A stretch of 64,000 nucleotides of DNA from Faecalicatena contorta (GTDB lineage: Bacteria > Bacillota > Clostridia > Lachnospirales > Lachnospiraceae): assembly GCF_003149105.1 (NCBI RefSeq), contig NZ_QGDS01000004.1, positions 248,001-312,000 on the forward strand, given 5' to 3'. Below, piece after piece: positions 9,296 to 17,792 of this stretch (position 1 is its first letter; every line of letters starts with the position of its first letter). Made by a program: the position numbers and the translations under genes. A model generated the notes under the pieces. That model saw only the letters and a program-made list of their open reading frames with translations, searched no databases and was not told the origin of the DNA.

Positions 9296-12184
9296 TTATT
9301 CCAATCTTGCATCTTTTGTTTCTACTGCTCTTTTCCGGAACCTTTTAATTAATACAACCTCAAGTGCAACAACAACTGCTGCAAGAATTACATCAATTAC
9401 AATTGCTGCAATCTGCCAGGACATTAACCCTGTCTGAATATTGTCTGCATCATAAGCACGGCTGTTTACTACAGTGTACAGAATATTATGAACTGCATTT
9501 CTCATTGCCTGAACACCTGTTGCACTCTTCTGGTCCACGACATGGTTTGTTGCTGTGTCATAAGCCACCAGCATGGCATCTGTACCATTTCTGATTGCTT
9601 GATCAGCAGTCATATAACCGTATACACCGAAATAATCTGTAAGCACAAATCCTTTGAATCCCCATTCGTCACGAAGTACGGTATTACAAAGTTCTGTACT
9701 GCCGCCAGCCCAGCGTGCTCCGATATAGTTGAAGGAAGACATAACAGCCTTTGCGCCTCCGTCTTTTACGGCTATTTCAAAAGGTTTCAGGTATATCTCA
9801 CGGACAGCCTGTTCATTTGTCCATGTACAAAGCATATTGTTACGGTTTGTTTCTTGGTCATTTAATGCAAAATGCTTAAGATAAGCATACACACCTTCTT
9901 TTTCAGCACCAATTACTGATTGTGCCGCTATATGCCCTGCAAGAACTCCATCCTCTGAATAATACTCGAAGTTACGTCCTGCAAATGCACTTCTGTGTGT
10001 ATTCATAGCTGGTGCATACCAGCCGGATACTCCCATCTCATCCGCCATTTTTCCGATGCTTTCTCCGAAACGCTCTGCAATCGCTTTGTTCCATGTATTA
10101 GAAATCATCACTGCTGACGGAAAGCCGATAGAACCTGTTCCGGTAAAGTTATTATTGATAGAGGCAGGTCCGTCACAGTCGATAGTCTGCACCTTAGAAA
10201 TACTGCTTGCTGCCGGTGTCTGATATCCTGACAGAGCAATAACCGTATCCATCTCACTGAGTGTCATTTGATCCAGCAAAGTATCCCACTGAGGATCATC
10301 ATAGTCAGCACCACGCAATGCCTGCAGCTCAAGACCATTGTCAGCCCCTGTAACAGGCATTTCATCTGCTTCATTATTGTAATCCTCTGGGTTATAATTA
10401 CTGTTGTTAATAAATTCTGCTTTTTTCTCATCCGAAATAGACAGGCTTGCAGGAGCAGCAGTTGCCTCCTCATAATTTGCAAATCCATCTGTACGTGACA
10501 GGTATGTTATATCTCCTACCGCATAGTCAAATTGGTTTGTTGCAACTGTCTCATCTGTAGATCTCTTATTATTTTCATCATAAACAATTGTATTGTCTAC
10601 AGTATAGGTATCCTCGTCAATCACATGGTGAGAATCAGAACGAATAGAAATTCCATACTCTCCACTTTCCAGTACATAGGCCTTTGCACCCTTATCATCA
10701 TAAGAAGCCATGTCCTCTGCCTTGAAGGAAACCGTAATTGTCTCGGATGCTCCGGCTTCCAGCATATCTGTCTTTTCAAACGCAACCAGATTTGCCACAG
10801 CCTTTTCAATTCCTCCATTTGTATACGGTGGGTTATAATACACTTCCACTACGTCCTTACCAGCAGTATCACCAGTATTTGTCACTGTGACATCAAAAGA
10901 AATTACTCCATCCGCCTCTGTGATTTGTCCCATTTCCTGTTCAAAAGTAGTATAGGACAGTCCATATCCAAAAGGATACAGAACATGCTCATCATAATTG
11001 ATAAGCCCTTCATCTGCCGCCGTTTCCCAGAAACGATATCCTACGTAAATACCTTCCACATAATTAACAAAGGAAGGGAGCGTAGTTACCTCCTCATCAG
11101 AAGCGAAGGTCTTTGCGGTATATGCAAATTCATCCATATTGTCATAATCGAAGACTCCAAAGTTATTGGATGTAGGTGTGTTATCTAAATCATAGACAAA
11201 GGTATCACTTGTCTTTGCTGACGGATTTACATCACCGCTCAGCACTTCTCCCAATGCCGTAAAGCCAGACTGGCCTGTACCCGGGCACCATACAGCACTT
11301 TTAATCTGCTCATAATCATTGATAAACCCAAGCTCCATGGCATTTGCACCATTATATACTACAATAACATCATCAAAATTGGAACATACCAAATCCAGCA
11401 TATCTTTCTCTGTCTGACTTAACTGAAGATAATGTTCTCCATCCCCGAAATCTTTATAATCTGAAGAATTATCTGTATATGTAACCTGACTTACATCTAC
11501 AGGAAGGTCTGCACCTTCACCGCCTACACGTGTAATCACAACCATTGCCGTATCAGAAAAATCTTTTGCAGATTTCAGCAGCTCATCACTGTAGGAATCC
11601 GCAGTCGGCTCCGGCAACGTCCAGTCCTGAGCCCACATTCCTACTTCCGGGCGGTCTGAACGGAAGGTTGTATAGAAATCAGAAAGCTCATCATTCAGTT
11701 CAAATCCCGCATCTGTCAGTCCCTGCAGCAAAGTCTTTGTCTCATAAGCATCGGACAAAGAACCCGATCCTGTTCCCCCGTAGCATGGGTTTGTGGAAGC
11801 CCATCCAAATACGTTCAGATTCTTATTTTCTGTTACTGGGAGAAGGTTATTTTCATTCTTTAATAAAACGATTCCCTCCTCGGCAATTTCAGTACACAAT
11901 TCTGTCGCTGCATCTGAAGTTTCTTCTGTAATTGTTCCATTTCCTGTTGCCAGCGAAATCATGCTGTACATAGGTCCGAAGCAAATCATGTTTACGACGA
12001 TTACCAGAGCCAGCAGAATTGCAATTCCTGCTTCTCCTCTGATGAACTTCTTCTTTGCCTTTTCCAGCTTCATACATGCAACAATTACAATAATTGCAAG
12101 TACAAGTACAACTCCAAAACCGATAAGATACGGTTTACACGAGTTCAAGACGTTTATGACGTCATCCATGTTAATTTTTAACAT
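9296..12184 (-). CDS. Membrane-tethered GH3 glycosidase with permuted domain order
   Basis: 962 aa. Two membrane segments (about 19-38 and 53-70) are separated by a Lys/Arg-rich loop, and a third segment lies at about 923-946 followed by a basic tail. This places the enzyme part outside the cell, held at both ends. The GH3 C-terminal sandwich comes first (about 95-400, with EEGIVLLKNENNLLPV), then an Fn3-like domain (about 430-520). The TIM-barrel domain comes last (about 610-890), with the nucleophile Asp850 in FVLTDYFG. This is the reverse of the usual order and is known from some rumen and gut Clostridia beta-glucosidases. It starts the operon containing the second GH3 and GtrA-like genes. 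Confidence 0.9.
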   Translation of the reverse strand: MLKINMDDVINVLNSCKPYLIGFGVVLVLAIIVIVACMKLEKAKKKFIRGEAGIAILLALVIVVNMICFGPMYSMISLATGNGTITEETSDAATELCTEIAEEGIVLLKNENNLLPVTENKNLNVFGWASTNPCYGGTGSGSLSDAYETKTLLQGLTDAGFELNDELSDFYTTFRSDRPEVGMWAQDWTLPEPTADSYSDELLKSAKDFSDTAMVVITRVGGEGADLPVDVSQVTYTDNSSDYKDFGDGEHYLQLSQTEKDMLDLVCSNFDDVIVVYNGANAMELGFINDYEQIKSAVWCPGTGQSGFTALGEVLSGDVNPSAKTSDTFVYDLDNTPTSNNFGVFDYDNMDEFAYTAKTFASDEEVTTLPSFVNYVEGIYVGYRFWETAADEGLINYDEHVLYPFGYGLSYTTFEQEMGQITEADGVISFDVTVTNTGDTAGKDVVEVYYNPPYTNGGIEKAVANLVAFEKTDMLEAGASETITVSFKAEDMASYDDKGAKAYVLESGEYGISIRSDSHHVIDEDTYTVDNTIVYDENNKRSTDETVATNQFDYAVGDITYLSRTDGFANYEEATAAPASLSISDEKKAEFINNSNYNPEDYNNEADEMPVTGADNGLELQALRGADYDDPQWDTLLDQMTLSEMDTVIALSGYQTPAASSISKVQTIDCDGPASINNNFTGTGSIGFPSAVMISNTWNKAIAERFGESIGKMADEMGVSGWYAPAMNTHRSAFAGRNFEYYSEDGVLAGHIAAQSVIGAEKEGVYAYLKHFALNDQETNRNNMLCTWTNEQAVREIYLKPFEIAVKDGGAKAVMSSFNYIGARWAGGSTELCNTVLRDEWGFKGFVLTDYFGVYGYMTADQAIRNGTDAMLVAYDTATNHVVDQKSATGVQAMRNAVHNILYTVVNSRAYDADNIQTGLMSWQIAAIVIDVILAAVVVALEVVLIKRFRKRAVETKDARLE

Positions 12185-12219
12185 CTCATTTCCTCCCTTG
12201 TCATCTTTTATCTTTATTC

Positions 12220-12248
12220 ATTATATTGCTTTACACGTATTTTTCACA
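12220..12248 (-). promoter_or_regulatory. Likely promoter of the GH3 operon
   Basis: On the minus strand TATAAT (12220-12225) is preceded at 17 bp by TGTGAA (12243-12248). A perfect -10 with a poor -35 is typical of activator-dependent promoters. It lies 36 bp upstream of the GH3 start codon. Confidence 0.55.
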
Positions 12249-12256
12249 TTTTTAAC

Positions 12257-12285
12257 ACAAACTGTACTTTTTATGAATAAACTGT
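12257..12285 (-). promoter_or_regulatory. LytTR-type direct repeat operator upstream of the GH3 operon
   Basis: Minus-strand ACAGTTTAT (12277-12285) and ACAGTTTGT (12257-12265) are separated by 11 bp, a 20-bp period on one helix face. Both match the known LytTR/AgrA half-site pattern [TA][AC][CA]GTTN[AG][TC]. They lie 8 bp upstream of the weak -35. The LytTR regulator is encoded two genes upstream (13672-14379). Confidence 0.6.
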
Positions 12286-12313
12286 TAATACCTTGTATGT
12301 TTCTAACAAATTA

Positions 12314-12352
12314 GAACGCTGGATTTTGTACATTGTGCACTATCCAGCGTTC
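12314..12352 (-). terminator. Terminator after the sensor kinase gene
   Basis: An 11-bp perfect stem (GAACGCTGGAT with ATCCAGCGTTC), followed on the minus strand by a T-rich tail. It separates the two-component genes from the GH3 operon. Confidence 0.75.
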
Positions 12353-12357
12353 CAACT

Positions 12358-13671
12358 TTATAATGGTATCAATATTTTTAAGCAAAACCAATCATCTTCT
12401 GCAGTGATATCAACTTCTCCTTTATACTTATGCACTGTATACTGCAGGCTCTTCAGCCCATATCCGTGAAACTCTCTTTTCTTTTTTGTAGTAACCGGAA
12501 AATCCTTTTCAAATTGCAGCGTACCTTCATAGTAATTTTCGAATCTTATTATTAAGAAACTTCTTTTAGAAAATGCGCTTACGTGTATCAGCCGTTTTTC
12601 CTTATCCACAATTTTCTTCTCACATTCAATGGCATTGTCCAGCGCATTTCCAAAAATAGAGCAGATGTCCATAACATCCATAAAATCAAACAATGTGCCG
12701 TCAACAACGCAGGTAAAAGATATCTCATGCTGCTGGCAGTACAGGCCTTTACTCATAAGAAGCGTATCCAGTACCTTATTTCCTGTTTTATACTGGACTT
12801 CATAATTAATAATCTCCTGTTCCATCCTGTCCAGGTACTCATTCCGTTTTTCCCTGTCCTCCTCAGCTCTGAGCGCAATAATATGATGCTTTAAGTCATG
12901 ATATTTATAATGAATCAAATCCAATGTCTTTTGGGACTGCCGGTATTGCATATACTGGCTCTCAAGGATTTTCTGAATACTTTCTAATTCTCCCCGCACC
13001 TTCTGATTCCGCCACTGTACATGAAAGGCATATAAAATTGCCAGACCTGCCACATCCGCAAAGGTACGGATATTAAAAATCTCCCGGCTGTACATGCCGC
13101 TAAATGGTGTGTTAATGGCCACAAACCCCAGATTACTTATAAAGAAGATGCCGCCTGTTATAATAACGACCTCCCAGAGCTCCCGTACATCTATATCCAG
13201 CCTCTCACCCCGGGGCAACAGAAGCCGGTTCATTCTCCAAAATACAGCATAAATGATTCCATAAACAATGATCAGTATCATACACCTGCTTAAAAGTCCT
13301 TTATCATCATATACATTTCCCCAATAAAGAGAAAGCTGCCATTCCATAGAAGCTGCCGTCTCTGCCATGATAAATGCAAAGGCTCCGCAATATACCGCAT
13401 CTTTCCAGTTTACTTCACAGGTCAGGTAAAGAAAGAGAATCATCAGAAAGATGGCTGACATCATACATAGAATCCACCAGACTCCATCCAGCCCTCCGGT
13501 AAAGCCAAGAAAAAGCCCCTGAACAAGAAGGGCTGTTACGCAGAGTACTCCCAGCTTCACACCATGGAGCTTCCTTTTCATATAAAAAATGAAAACCATA
13601 CAGGACAGCCACTCCGCCAGCGCCGTATAGAACCGCGGAATATCCGGCAAGGTTATTCCAATATCATTCAT
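12358..13671 (-). CDS. GHKL sensor histidine kinase (AgrC/NatK-like)
   Basis: 437 aa. The N-terminal half carries about six membrane segments. A coiled-coil linker leads to the phosphoacceptor region YHDLKHHI (His near 257) and a GHKL-type ATPase domain with the N box NALDNAIE (about 343) and a Gly box HGYGLKS (about 402). It belongs to the peptide- or signal-sensing kinases that pair with LytTR regulators. Its start codon directly abuts the stop of the regulator gene upstream. The signal is unknown. The neighbouring GH3 operon with LytTR-type sites is a plausible target. Confidence 0.9.
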   Translation of the reverse strand: MNDIGITLPDIPRFYTALAEWLSCMVFIFYMKRKLHGVKLGVLCVTALLVQGLFLGFTGGLDGVWWILCMMSAIFLMILFLYLTCEVNWKDAVYCGAFAFIMAETAASMEWQLSLYWGNVYDDKGLLSRCMILIIVYGIIYAVFWRMNRLLLPRGERLDIDVRELWEVVIITGGIFFISNLGFVAINTPFSGMYSREIFNIRTFADVAGLAILYAFHVQWRNQKVRGELESIQKILESQYMQYRQSQKTLDLIHYKYHDLKHHIIALRAEEDREKRNEYLDRMEQEIINYEVQYKTGNKVLDTLLMSKGLYCQQHEISFTCVVDGTLFDFMDVMDICSIFGNALDNAIECEKKIVDKEKRLIHVSAFSKRSFLIIRFENYYEGTLQFEKDFPVTTKKKREFHGYGLKSLQYTVHKYKGEVDITAEDDWFCLKILIPL

Positions 13672-14379
13672 TTACTTCACCTCTCCCCAATATTTCGTCA
13701 GATCCTGCATAAAACTTTTCAAACCGGAACGGCTCAGCAAAAGCGCTTCCCCTTTCACTATGGCACACTTATCCTTTATCCCCTCCACATGCTCCAGATT
13801 AATCAAATAACATTTGTTCCCTCTGGAAAAATTGAGCTTTTTTAACTCTTCCTCTATAGACTTCATAGTGCCACTGGAAACAACCTCCTCATCTTTCATA
13901 TGAAAAATCAAATTATGCCCCTGGCTCTCTATATAATAAATGTCGGAACTCTCCAAACGGCGGATTCCACCCTTGACCGGCACTATAATATGTCTGGCAT
14001 GACGTTTTTTCATTCGCTCAATTGCCCTGCCCAACTTCTGCGCAAAGGCAAAATAATGAACCGGCTTCAGGACATAGTCAAGAGCATCCACTTCATATCC
14101 CCGGATGGCGTACTGTGTCATATTCGTAATGAAGATGATAATTACCTCGGAATCCTTTTTACGGATTTCTTCGGCAGCCGTCATTCCATCCACAAACTTC
14201 ATCTGAATATCCATAAAAATAATATCAAATTGCGCCCTATATTCCGCAGTGATACCATCTCCATCCCGATAGACGGTGATCTGCAGTTCCTCTTTCTTTT
14301 CTGCCTCATAACGCTTCAGATATTCCACTATCTGATGTGCATAAATTTCTTCATCTTCCACAACTGCAACTCTAACCAT
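13672..14379 (-). CDS. LytTR-family response regulator
   Basis: 235 aa. A CheY-like receiver domain (1-120) has acidic residues near 9-10, the phosphoacceptor Asp in FDIIFMDIQM (about 57) and the Thr/Lys switch region. A LytTR DNA-binding domain follows (about 135-230, IRRLESSDIYYIESQGHN). It is transcribed ahead of and immediately joined to the sensor kinase. LytTR proteins bind paired 9-bp direct repeats, and such a pair lies at 12257-12285 ahead of the GH3 genes. Confidence 0.92.
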   Translation of the reverse strand: MVRVAVVEDEEIYAHQIVEYLKRYEAEKKEELQITVYRDGDGITAEYRAQFDIIFMDIQMKFVDGMTAAEEIRKKDSEVIIIFITNMTQYAIRGYEVDALDYVLKPVHYFAFAQKLGRAIERMKKRHARHIIVPVKGGIRRLESSDIYYIESQGHNLIFHMKDEEVVSSGTMKSIEEELKKLNFSRGNKCYLINLEHVEGIKDKCAIVKGEALLLSRSGLKSFMQDLTKYWGEVK

Positions 14380-14563
14380 ATTCAGACTTCCTCATTCCAC
14401 AAATTCTGTCCTATGCCACCCATGCTGGATTCTTTCATCCCCTCAGTAACATGACTGCACTTTTCTTCTATTATATATATTTCACAGATATATTCAATGG
14501 GGAAGTTTACGGATGATTTATACGAGATTTGTAGAACTAAACTATTTATTCACCGAAATGTCA

Positions 14564-14580
14564 ATGATGTAGTACATCAT
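14564..14580. promoter_or_regulatory. Perfect 17-bp palindrome upstream of a small membrane protein
   Basis: ATGATGTAgTACATCAT: two 8-bp arms around one central base. It lies 38 bp upstream of a TATAAT at 14619-14624. The symmetry and position fit a repressor or activator dimer site. I do not recognise the binder. Confidence 0.5.
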
Positions 14581-14656
14581 AATGTAAATCAGATGTAGAT
14601 TTATTGCCTGTAATTGATTATAATAAGAATTACCGATTACATTGGGAGGAAAGAAA

Positions 14657-14818
14657 ATGTTGAAAAATATTGTACTGATTGTAGCTCTTTTATGTTCTTG
14701 TGTCTATATGACACTGTTCTGGATTTCTAATAAAAAAGCAAATCAAATTGCTAACAAATTTCAAAAGCTGTTTATAGCCGTAAGCGCAATTTTATTAGTG
14801 CTGTATATTATTTTATAA
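14657..14818 (+). CDS. Small two-segment membrane protein (53 aa)
   Basis: ATG preceded by GGGAGGAAAGAAA, a strong ribosome site, and by a TATAAT box at 14619. The product has 53 residues, with hydrophobic segments at about 4-22 and 39-53 around a short Lys/Asn/Gln-rich loop (SNKKANQIANKFQK). I do not recognise the family. The good start signals and a hairpin at 14859-14896 shortly after the stop support a real gene. It is divergent from the two-component operon and could be an accessory of it, but this is a guess. Confidence 0.6.
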   Translation: MLKNIVLIVALLCSCVYMTLFWISNKKANQIANKFQKLFIAVSAILLVLYIIL

Positions 14819-14858
14819 TAGCACAATTTTGATTCTCTCGTTTTCCGGCTTATAATTT

Positions 14859-14896
14859 AAGGTCTCCTATGAACTTATGTTATCATAGAAGACCTT
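14859..14896 (+). terminator. Hairpin after the small membrane protein gene
   Basis: AAGGTCTcCTATGA pairs with TCATAGaAGACCTT (13 bp with one mismatch, 10-nt loop). There is no strong T-run, so it is a weak terminator candidate. Confidence 0.45.
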
Positions 14897-15130
14897 GGCG
14901 GTAATTCTCGCTTTAATTTATAATCTTTACTCTCACATTTTGACCAAAATTAAACGGCTTTTACAAACTGATAAAGTTAAGTTGTGATTACCTATATTGA
15001 GTAACTCTCTAAATCAGAAAGTATAATATCCTTTTTGCACTCGGAAATACCGATTCTACAGTTGTTTATGGATAAATAGTTATTGTTTCTGATACATAAT
15101 TAAAATCACTTTTTCGCTGATATGCCACTG

Positions 15131-15559
15131 TTATTCAAGGTTACTAATCTCCAAGATTTGTAAAGGCCTTATCTCCGTTTCCTCCCCCCTTTCTATTACC
15201 TCTCCCTTCTTGTGCATATATTTAATTTTAAGCCTTTTTCCTTTTTCAACATCAAAGCCTCTCTGAATCTCACTTCTTTTTATTATTATTTTGGGGGCAT
15301 ACCATCTTTCCCTGTCATCATCATAAGCAGCATCTTTCTGAAAGATTAGATACTCTTTATTAAAATCAATAACTTCTCCTCTAGAAATACCGATAATCTC
15401 TGTTGTATAATCCCTATAGAAAAGATAGCCACTAATAAAAATAATTGATAAAATCAAAACTATGGATAAAATAAAAGCAATTCGTTTATATTTTTTTGTT
15501 TTATCTTCTTTCAGGGCAGTTTTAAGGGCATTGCTGGGAGTATTTTTTTTCCTCTCCAT
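15131..15559 (-). CDS. Single-pass membrane protein, possibly the detached C-terminal half of the XRE regulator
   Basis: 142 aa: a Lys-rich N-terminus, one membrane segment (about 28-48), then a soluble domain rich in charged residues (about 50-142) that I do not recognise. It overlaps the XRE gene by 38 nt in another frame, and its ATG lacks a clear ribosome site. The overlap contains a run of eight A. Removing one A would fuse the two into a single HTH-linker-membrane-domain protein, a common architecture in Firmicutes. So it may be a coupled gene, a product of frameshifting, or half of a broken or mis-read gene. Confidence 0.6.
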   Translation of the reverse strand: MERKKNTPSNALKTALKEDKTKKYKRIAFILSIVLILSIIFISGYLFYRDYTTEIIGISRGEVIDFNKEYLIFQKDAAYDDDRERWYAPKIIIKRSEIQRGFDVEKGKRLKIKYMHKKGEVIERGEETEIRPLQILEISNLE

Positions 15560-15758
15560 AGCCTACAAATTCATATAAATCAATTTTTAAAACGTCAGCC
15601 AAACCCTTCCAAAAAGAAATATCCGGGCTGGATACACCCCGTTCCCATTTAGAAATAGTTTTACTTGATACGTTTATTTTGTTTGCCACTTCTTCTTGCT
15701 TTAGACCAAGTTCACGCCTTCTGTTCGCCAGATTTGTTCCCAATTTTGTCTTATTCAA
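15522..15758 (-). CDS. XRE-family helix-turn-helix regulator
   Basis: 78 aa, essentially one Cro/CI-type HTH domain: LANRRRELGLKQEEVANKINVSSKTISKWERGVSSPD (read in two parts), with the usual Q-E-E-V-A and T-I-S-K-W-E recognition helices. The C-terminus ends abruptly just past the A8 run. A stand-alone regulator of this size is possible. The more usual form in Firmicutes carries a C-terminal membrane domain, which is what the overlapping downstream frame encodes. Confidence 0.8.
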   Translation of the reverse strand: MNKTKLGTNLANRRRELGLKQEEVANKINVSSKTISKWERGVSSPDISFWKGLADVLKIDLYEFVGYGEEKKYSQQCP

Positions 15759-16124
15759 AATACCAAAACCTTTCTTCGAGATATTATATATTTGCTATTA
15801 TATTAACAATGTTCAGACAAAAAGTCACTCTATGAATTGTAGAGTGGCATAAAATGGGCGATAGCACCACAAGAATGGAGGCAAAACCAGGAAAATTTGG
15901 AGGAAAGAAAATATTAGAAAAGAAGAGTTCTTTGACAACAATATATTTAAGCTTCTGTGACAAACGTAAAAAATAGCCGTCCTACCCTAGTAAAGTAAAC
16001 GGCTATTTCATAACAAATTATTTTGCCGGAGTAGGTGAGACGCATTCACCTGCCGACTGTCTTGTTAAGTATATTATAGTCAATATCATTAAACATGTCA
16101 ATCATCTGAAAATTGTATAGCAGC
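15759..16124. other. Gene-free stretch with hairpins
   Basis: 366 bp between the XRE gene and dhaL. It holds the AT-rich XRE upstream region, a 40-codon open frame at 15854-15976 without a convincing ribosome site, a 10-bp perfect hairpin (AAATAGCCGT/ACGGCTATTT, 15971-16008), and a second hairpin (AGGTGA/TCACCT, 16032-16051). The second could end the minus-strand PTS/Dha operon. Confidence 0.5.
15971..16008. terminator. Hairpin, candidate terminator
   Basis: A 10-bp perfect stem AAATAGCCGT/ACGGCTATTT with an 18-nt loop and A/T-rich flanks on both sides. It could terminate transcription from either direction between the XRE gene and the dhaL operon. Confidence 0.5.
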
Positions 16125-16763
16125 CTATTTGCTTTCCACATATTCCCGCATTCCCTGGAATATCAGATACACAGAGGTCGCCCCTGCATCCTGGTGTCCA
16201 ATGGCCCGTTCCATCAGGGATTTTGCACGCCCAAACTTTGCGGTGTACCCTTTTGTATCCTCCAAACCTTTTGCTGCGGCTGCTTCTGCAGCTCTCAGCA
16301 TTTCAAGGAGTCCTTTTTCTGCATTTTCTTCCATAGCAATCACAGCAGGTTCAAGAGCATCTACCATAGTCTTATCTCCCACCTGTGCTTTACCGCGCTC
16401 CTTGATGGCCTCCAGACTTTTACGCTCCATTGCAGCTAAATCTGAAGCAGTCAGCTCCGGCTTAGCTTCCATGCCTTTCGCACCTGACAGATAGAGACTT
16501 CCGAAAATTACTCCTGAAGCGCCTCCCATGGACATAAGCATTGCTTTTCCTGCTATGGCAAATACATCGTATACGCTTTCAAAAGTCTCCTGTTTATTAA
16601 GCTTATCCTTTGCCTTCTGCATCCCTCCTGCCATTCCAATTCCATGGTCACCGTCTCCAATGGCACTGTCAATCTCTGTCAGATAAGGCTTTTGTCCTAT
16701 GATTTTATCAGCAATATAAATCAGCATCTCTTTTGCATTCTGTATATTGATTACGTCTAACAT
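16125..16763 (-). CDS. dhaL: Dihydroxyacetone kinase, ADP-binding subunit DhaL
   Basis: 212 aa, all-helical DhaL domain. The metal/ADP-binding motif GDGDHGIGMAGGM at about residues 36-48 is intact, followed by GGASGVIFGSLY near 85-96. It holds the nucleotide that phosphorylates dihydroxyacetone bound to DhaK. It is last in a long minus-strand operon, 3 bp after dhaK. PTS-dependent DhaL is recharged by DhaM, for which no gene is visible in this window. Confidence 0.93.
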   Translation of the reverse strand: MLDVINIQNAKEMLIYIADKIIGQKPYLTEIDSAIGDGDHGIGMAGGMQKAKDKLNKQETFESVYDVFAIAGKAMLMSMGGASGVIFGSLYLSGAKGMEAKPELTASDLAAMERKSLEAIKERGKAQVGDKTMVDALEPAVIAMEENAEKGLLEMLRAAEAAAAKGLEDTKGYTAKFGRAKSLMERAIGHQDAGATSVYLIFQGMREYVESK

Positions 16764-16766
16764 AGC

Positions 16767-17780
16767 TTATTTCCCTTCTTTCGCATAATACGGGCAATAA
16801 CACGGAGCATCGTAGTATTTCTTCAATTCTTCATCCAGTTTAAACAATGTAATAGAAAAACCACCCATTTCCTGTGAAGTACAATAATGATTCAAATCTG
16901 AATCATACACCTTAATGCCGTCACGGTCCAAAAGTTCGCGCAATTTACGGTATACAATACTCATCTCAATCATGGTAGTAGAACCTAAGCTGTTTACCAA
17001 TACACACACCTCATCTCCGGCCCTTAAATCAAAATCCGGGATAATATGATTATAAAGAACTGTTACAAGTTCGTCTGCCGGCTGCATTTCAGTACGTTTT
17101 ACCCCAGGTTCTCCGTGAAGCCCCATACCATACTCAATCTCATTTTCACCCAATTCAAAAATCGGTTTATCAAGCCCAGGTATCTGTCCCGGCTCAGTGG
17201 CAATTCCAATTGAGCGAATATTTCCGGAGGCTTTTTGGGTAACACCCGCGGCTTCTTCCAGGGACAGTCCTGCATCACAGGCCGCTCCTGCTATCTTTAC
17301 TACAAATACATCTCCTGCAATACCACGCCTGTCAAAAGCCCTTGATCTGGGTGCAGATGCAACATCATCCATTACACGCACATGAGCAGTGGGGATACCC
17401 TCATCATTTAAAAACTCCTCACCCATATCAAAATTCAAGTTATCTCCTGCATAGTTCCCATATACAAACAAGACCCCCTTTCCATCATTGACCTCACTTG
17501 CAGTCTCATAAATTGTATTTGGATCCGGAGACGCAAAAATGTTTCCACAGGCTGCGGCATCAGCCAGCCCCTTCCCCACAAACCCGGCAAACATGGGCTC
17601 ATGTCCGCTGCCGCCCCCGATAACCAACGCGACCTTTCCTTTCCGGGGGTTCTTAGAAATGACACCATTAACTTCCGGGTGCTTCGTAACATACTTTTCA
17701 TTAGCCAGGATAAATCCTTCCATCATCTCAGATACGACATCATCCGGGTTATTAATTATTTTCTTTGTACTCATTTTCAT
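16767..17780 (-). CDS. dhaK: Dihydroxyacetone kinase, substrate-binding subunit DhaK
   Basis: 337 aa. The N-terminal domain has GGGSGHEPMFAGFVG (about 55-69). The substrate-linking His222 sits in MGLHGEPG, the residue that binds dihydroxyacetone covalently as a hemiaminal. The start could be the ATG at 17780 or the one at 17774, which is better spaced from AAAGGA. It sits between the Enzyme I gene and dhaL. Some DhaK relatives phosphorylate erythrulose or other ketoses, so the exact substrate is open. Confidence 0.92.
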   Translation of the reverse strand: MKMSTKKIINNPDDVVSEMMEGFILANEKYVTKHPEVNGVISKNPRKGKVALVIGGGSGHEPMFAGFVGKGLADAAACGNIFASPDPNTIYETASEVNDGKGVLFVYGNYAGDNLNFDMGEEFLNDEGIPTAHVRVMDDVASAPRSRAFDRRGIAGDVFVVKIAGAACDAGLSLEEAAGVTQKASGNIRSIGIATEPGQIPGLDKPIFELGENEIEYGMGLHGEPGVKRTEMQPADELVTVLYNHIIPDFDLRAGDEVCVLVNSLGSTTMIEMSIVYRKLRELLDRDGIKVYDSDLNHYCTSQEMGGFSITLFKLDEELKKYYDAPCYCPYYAKEGK

Positions 17781-17792
17781 TTCCTTTCTTAA

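Noticed and set aside
9296..12184. Assembly error as the cause of the reversed GH3 domain order
   Set aside because: The frame is continuous over 962 codons with matching membrane anchors, and this order is known in other Clostridia enzymes.
15854..15976. Open frame of 40 codons between the XRE gene and dhaL
   Set aside because: No convincing ribosome site before its ATG, Lys-rich composition without pattern, and its end lies in a hairpin stem.
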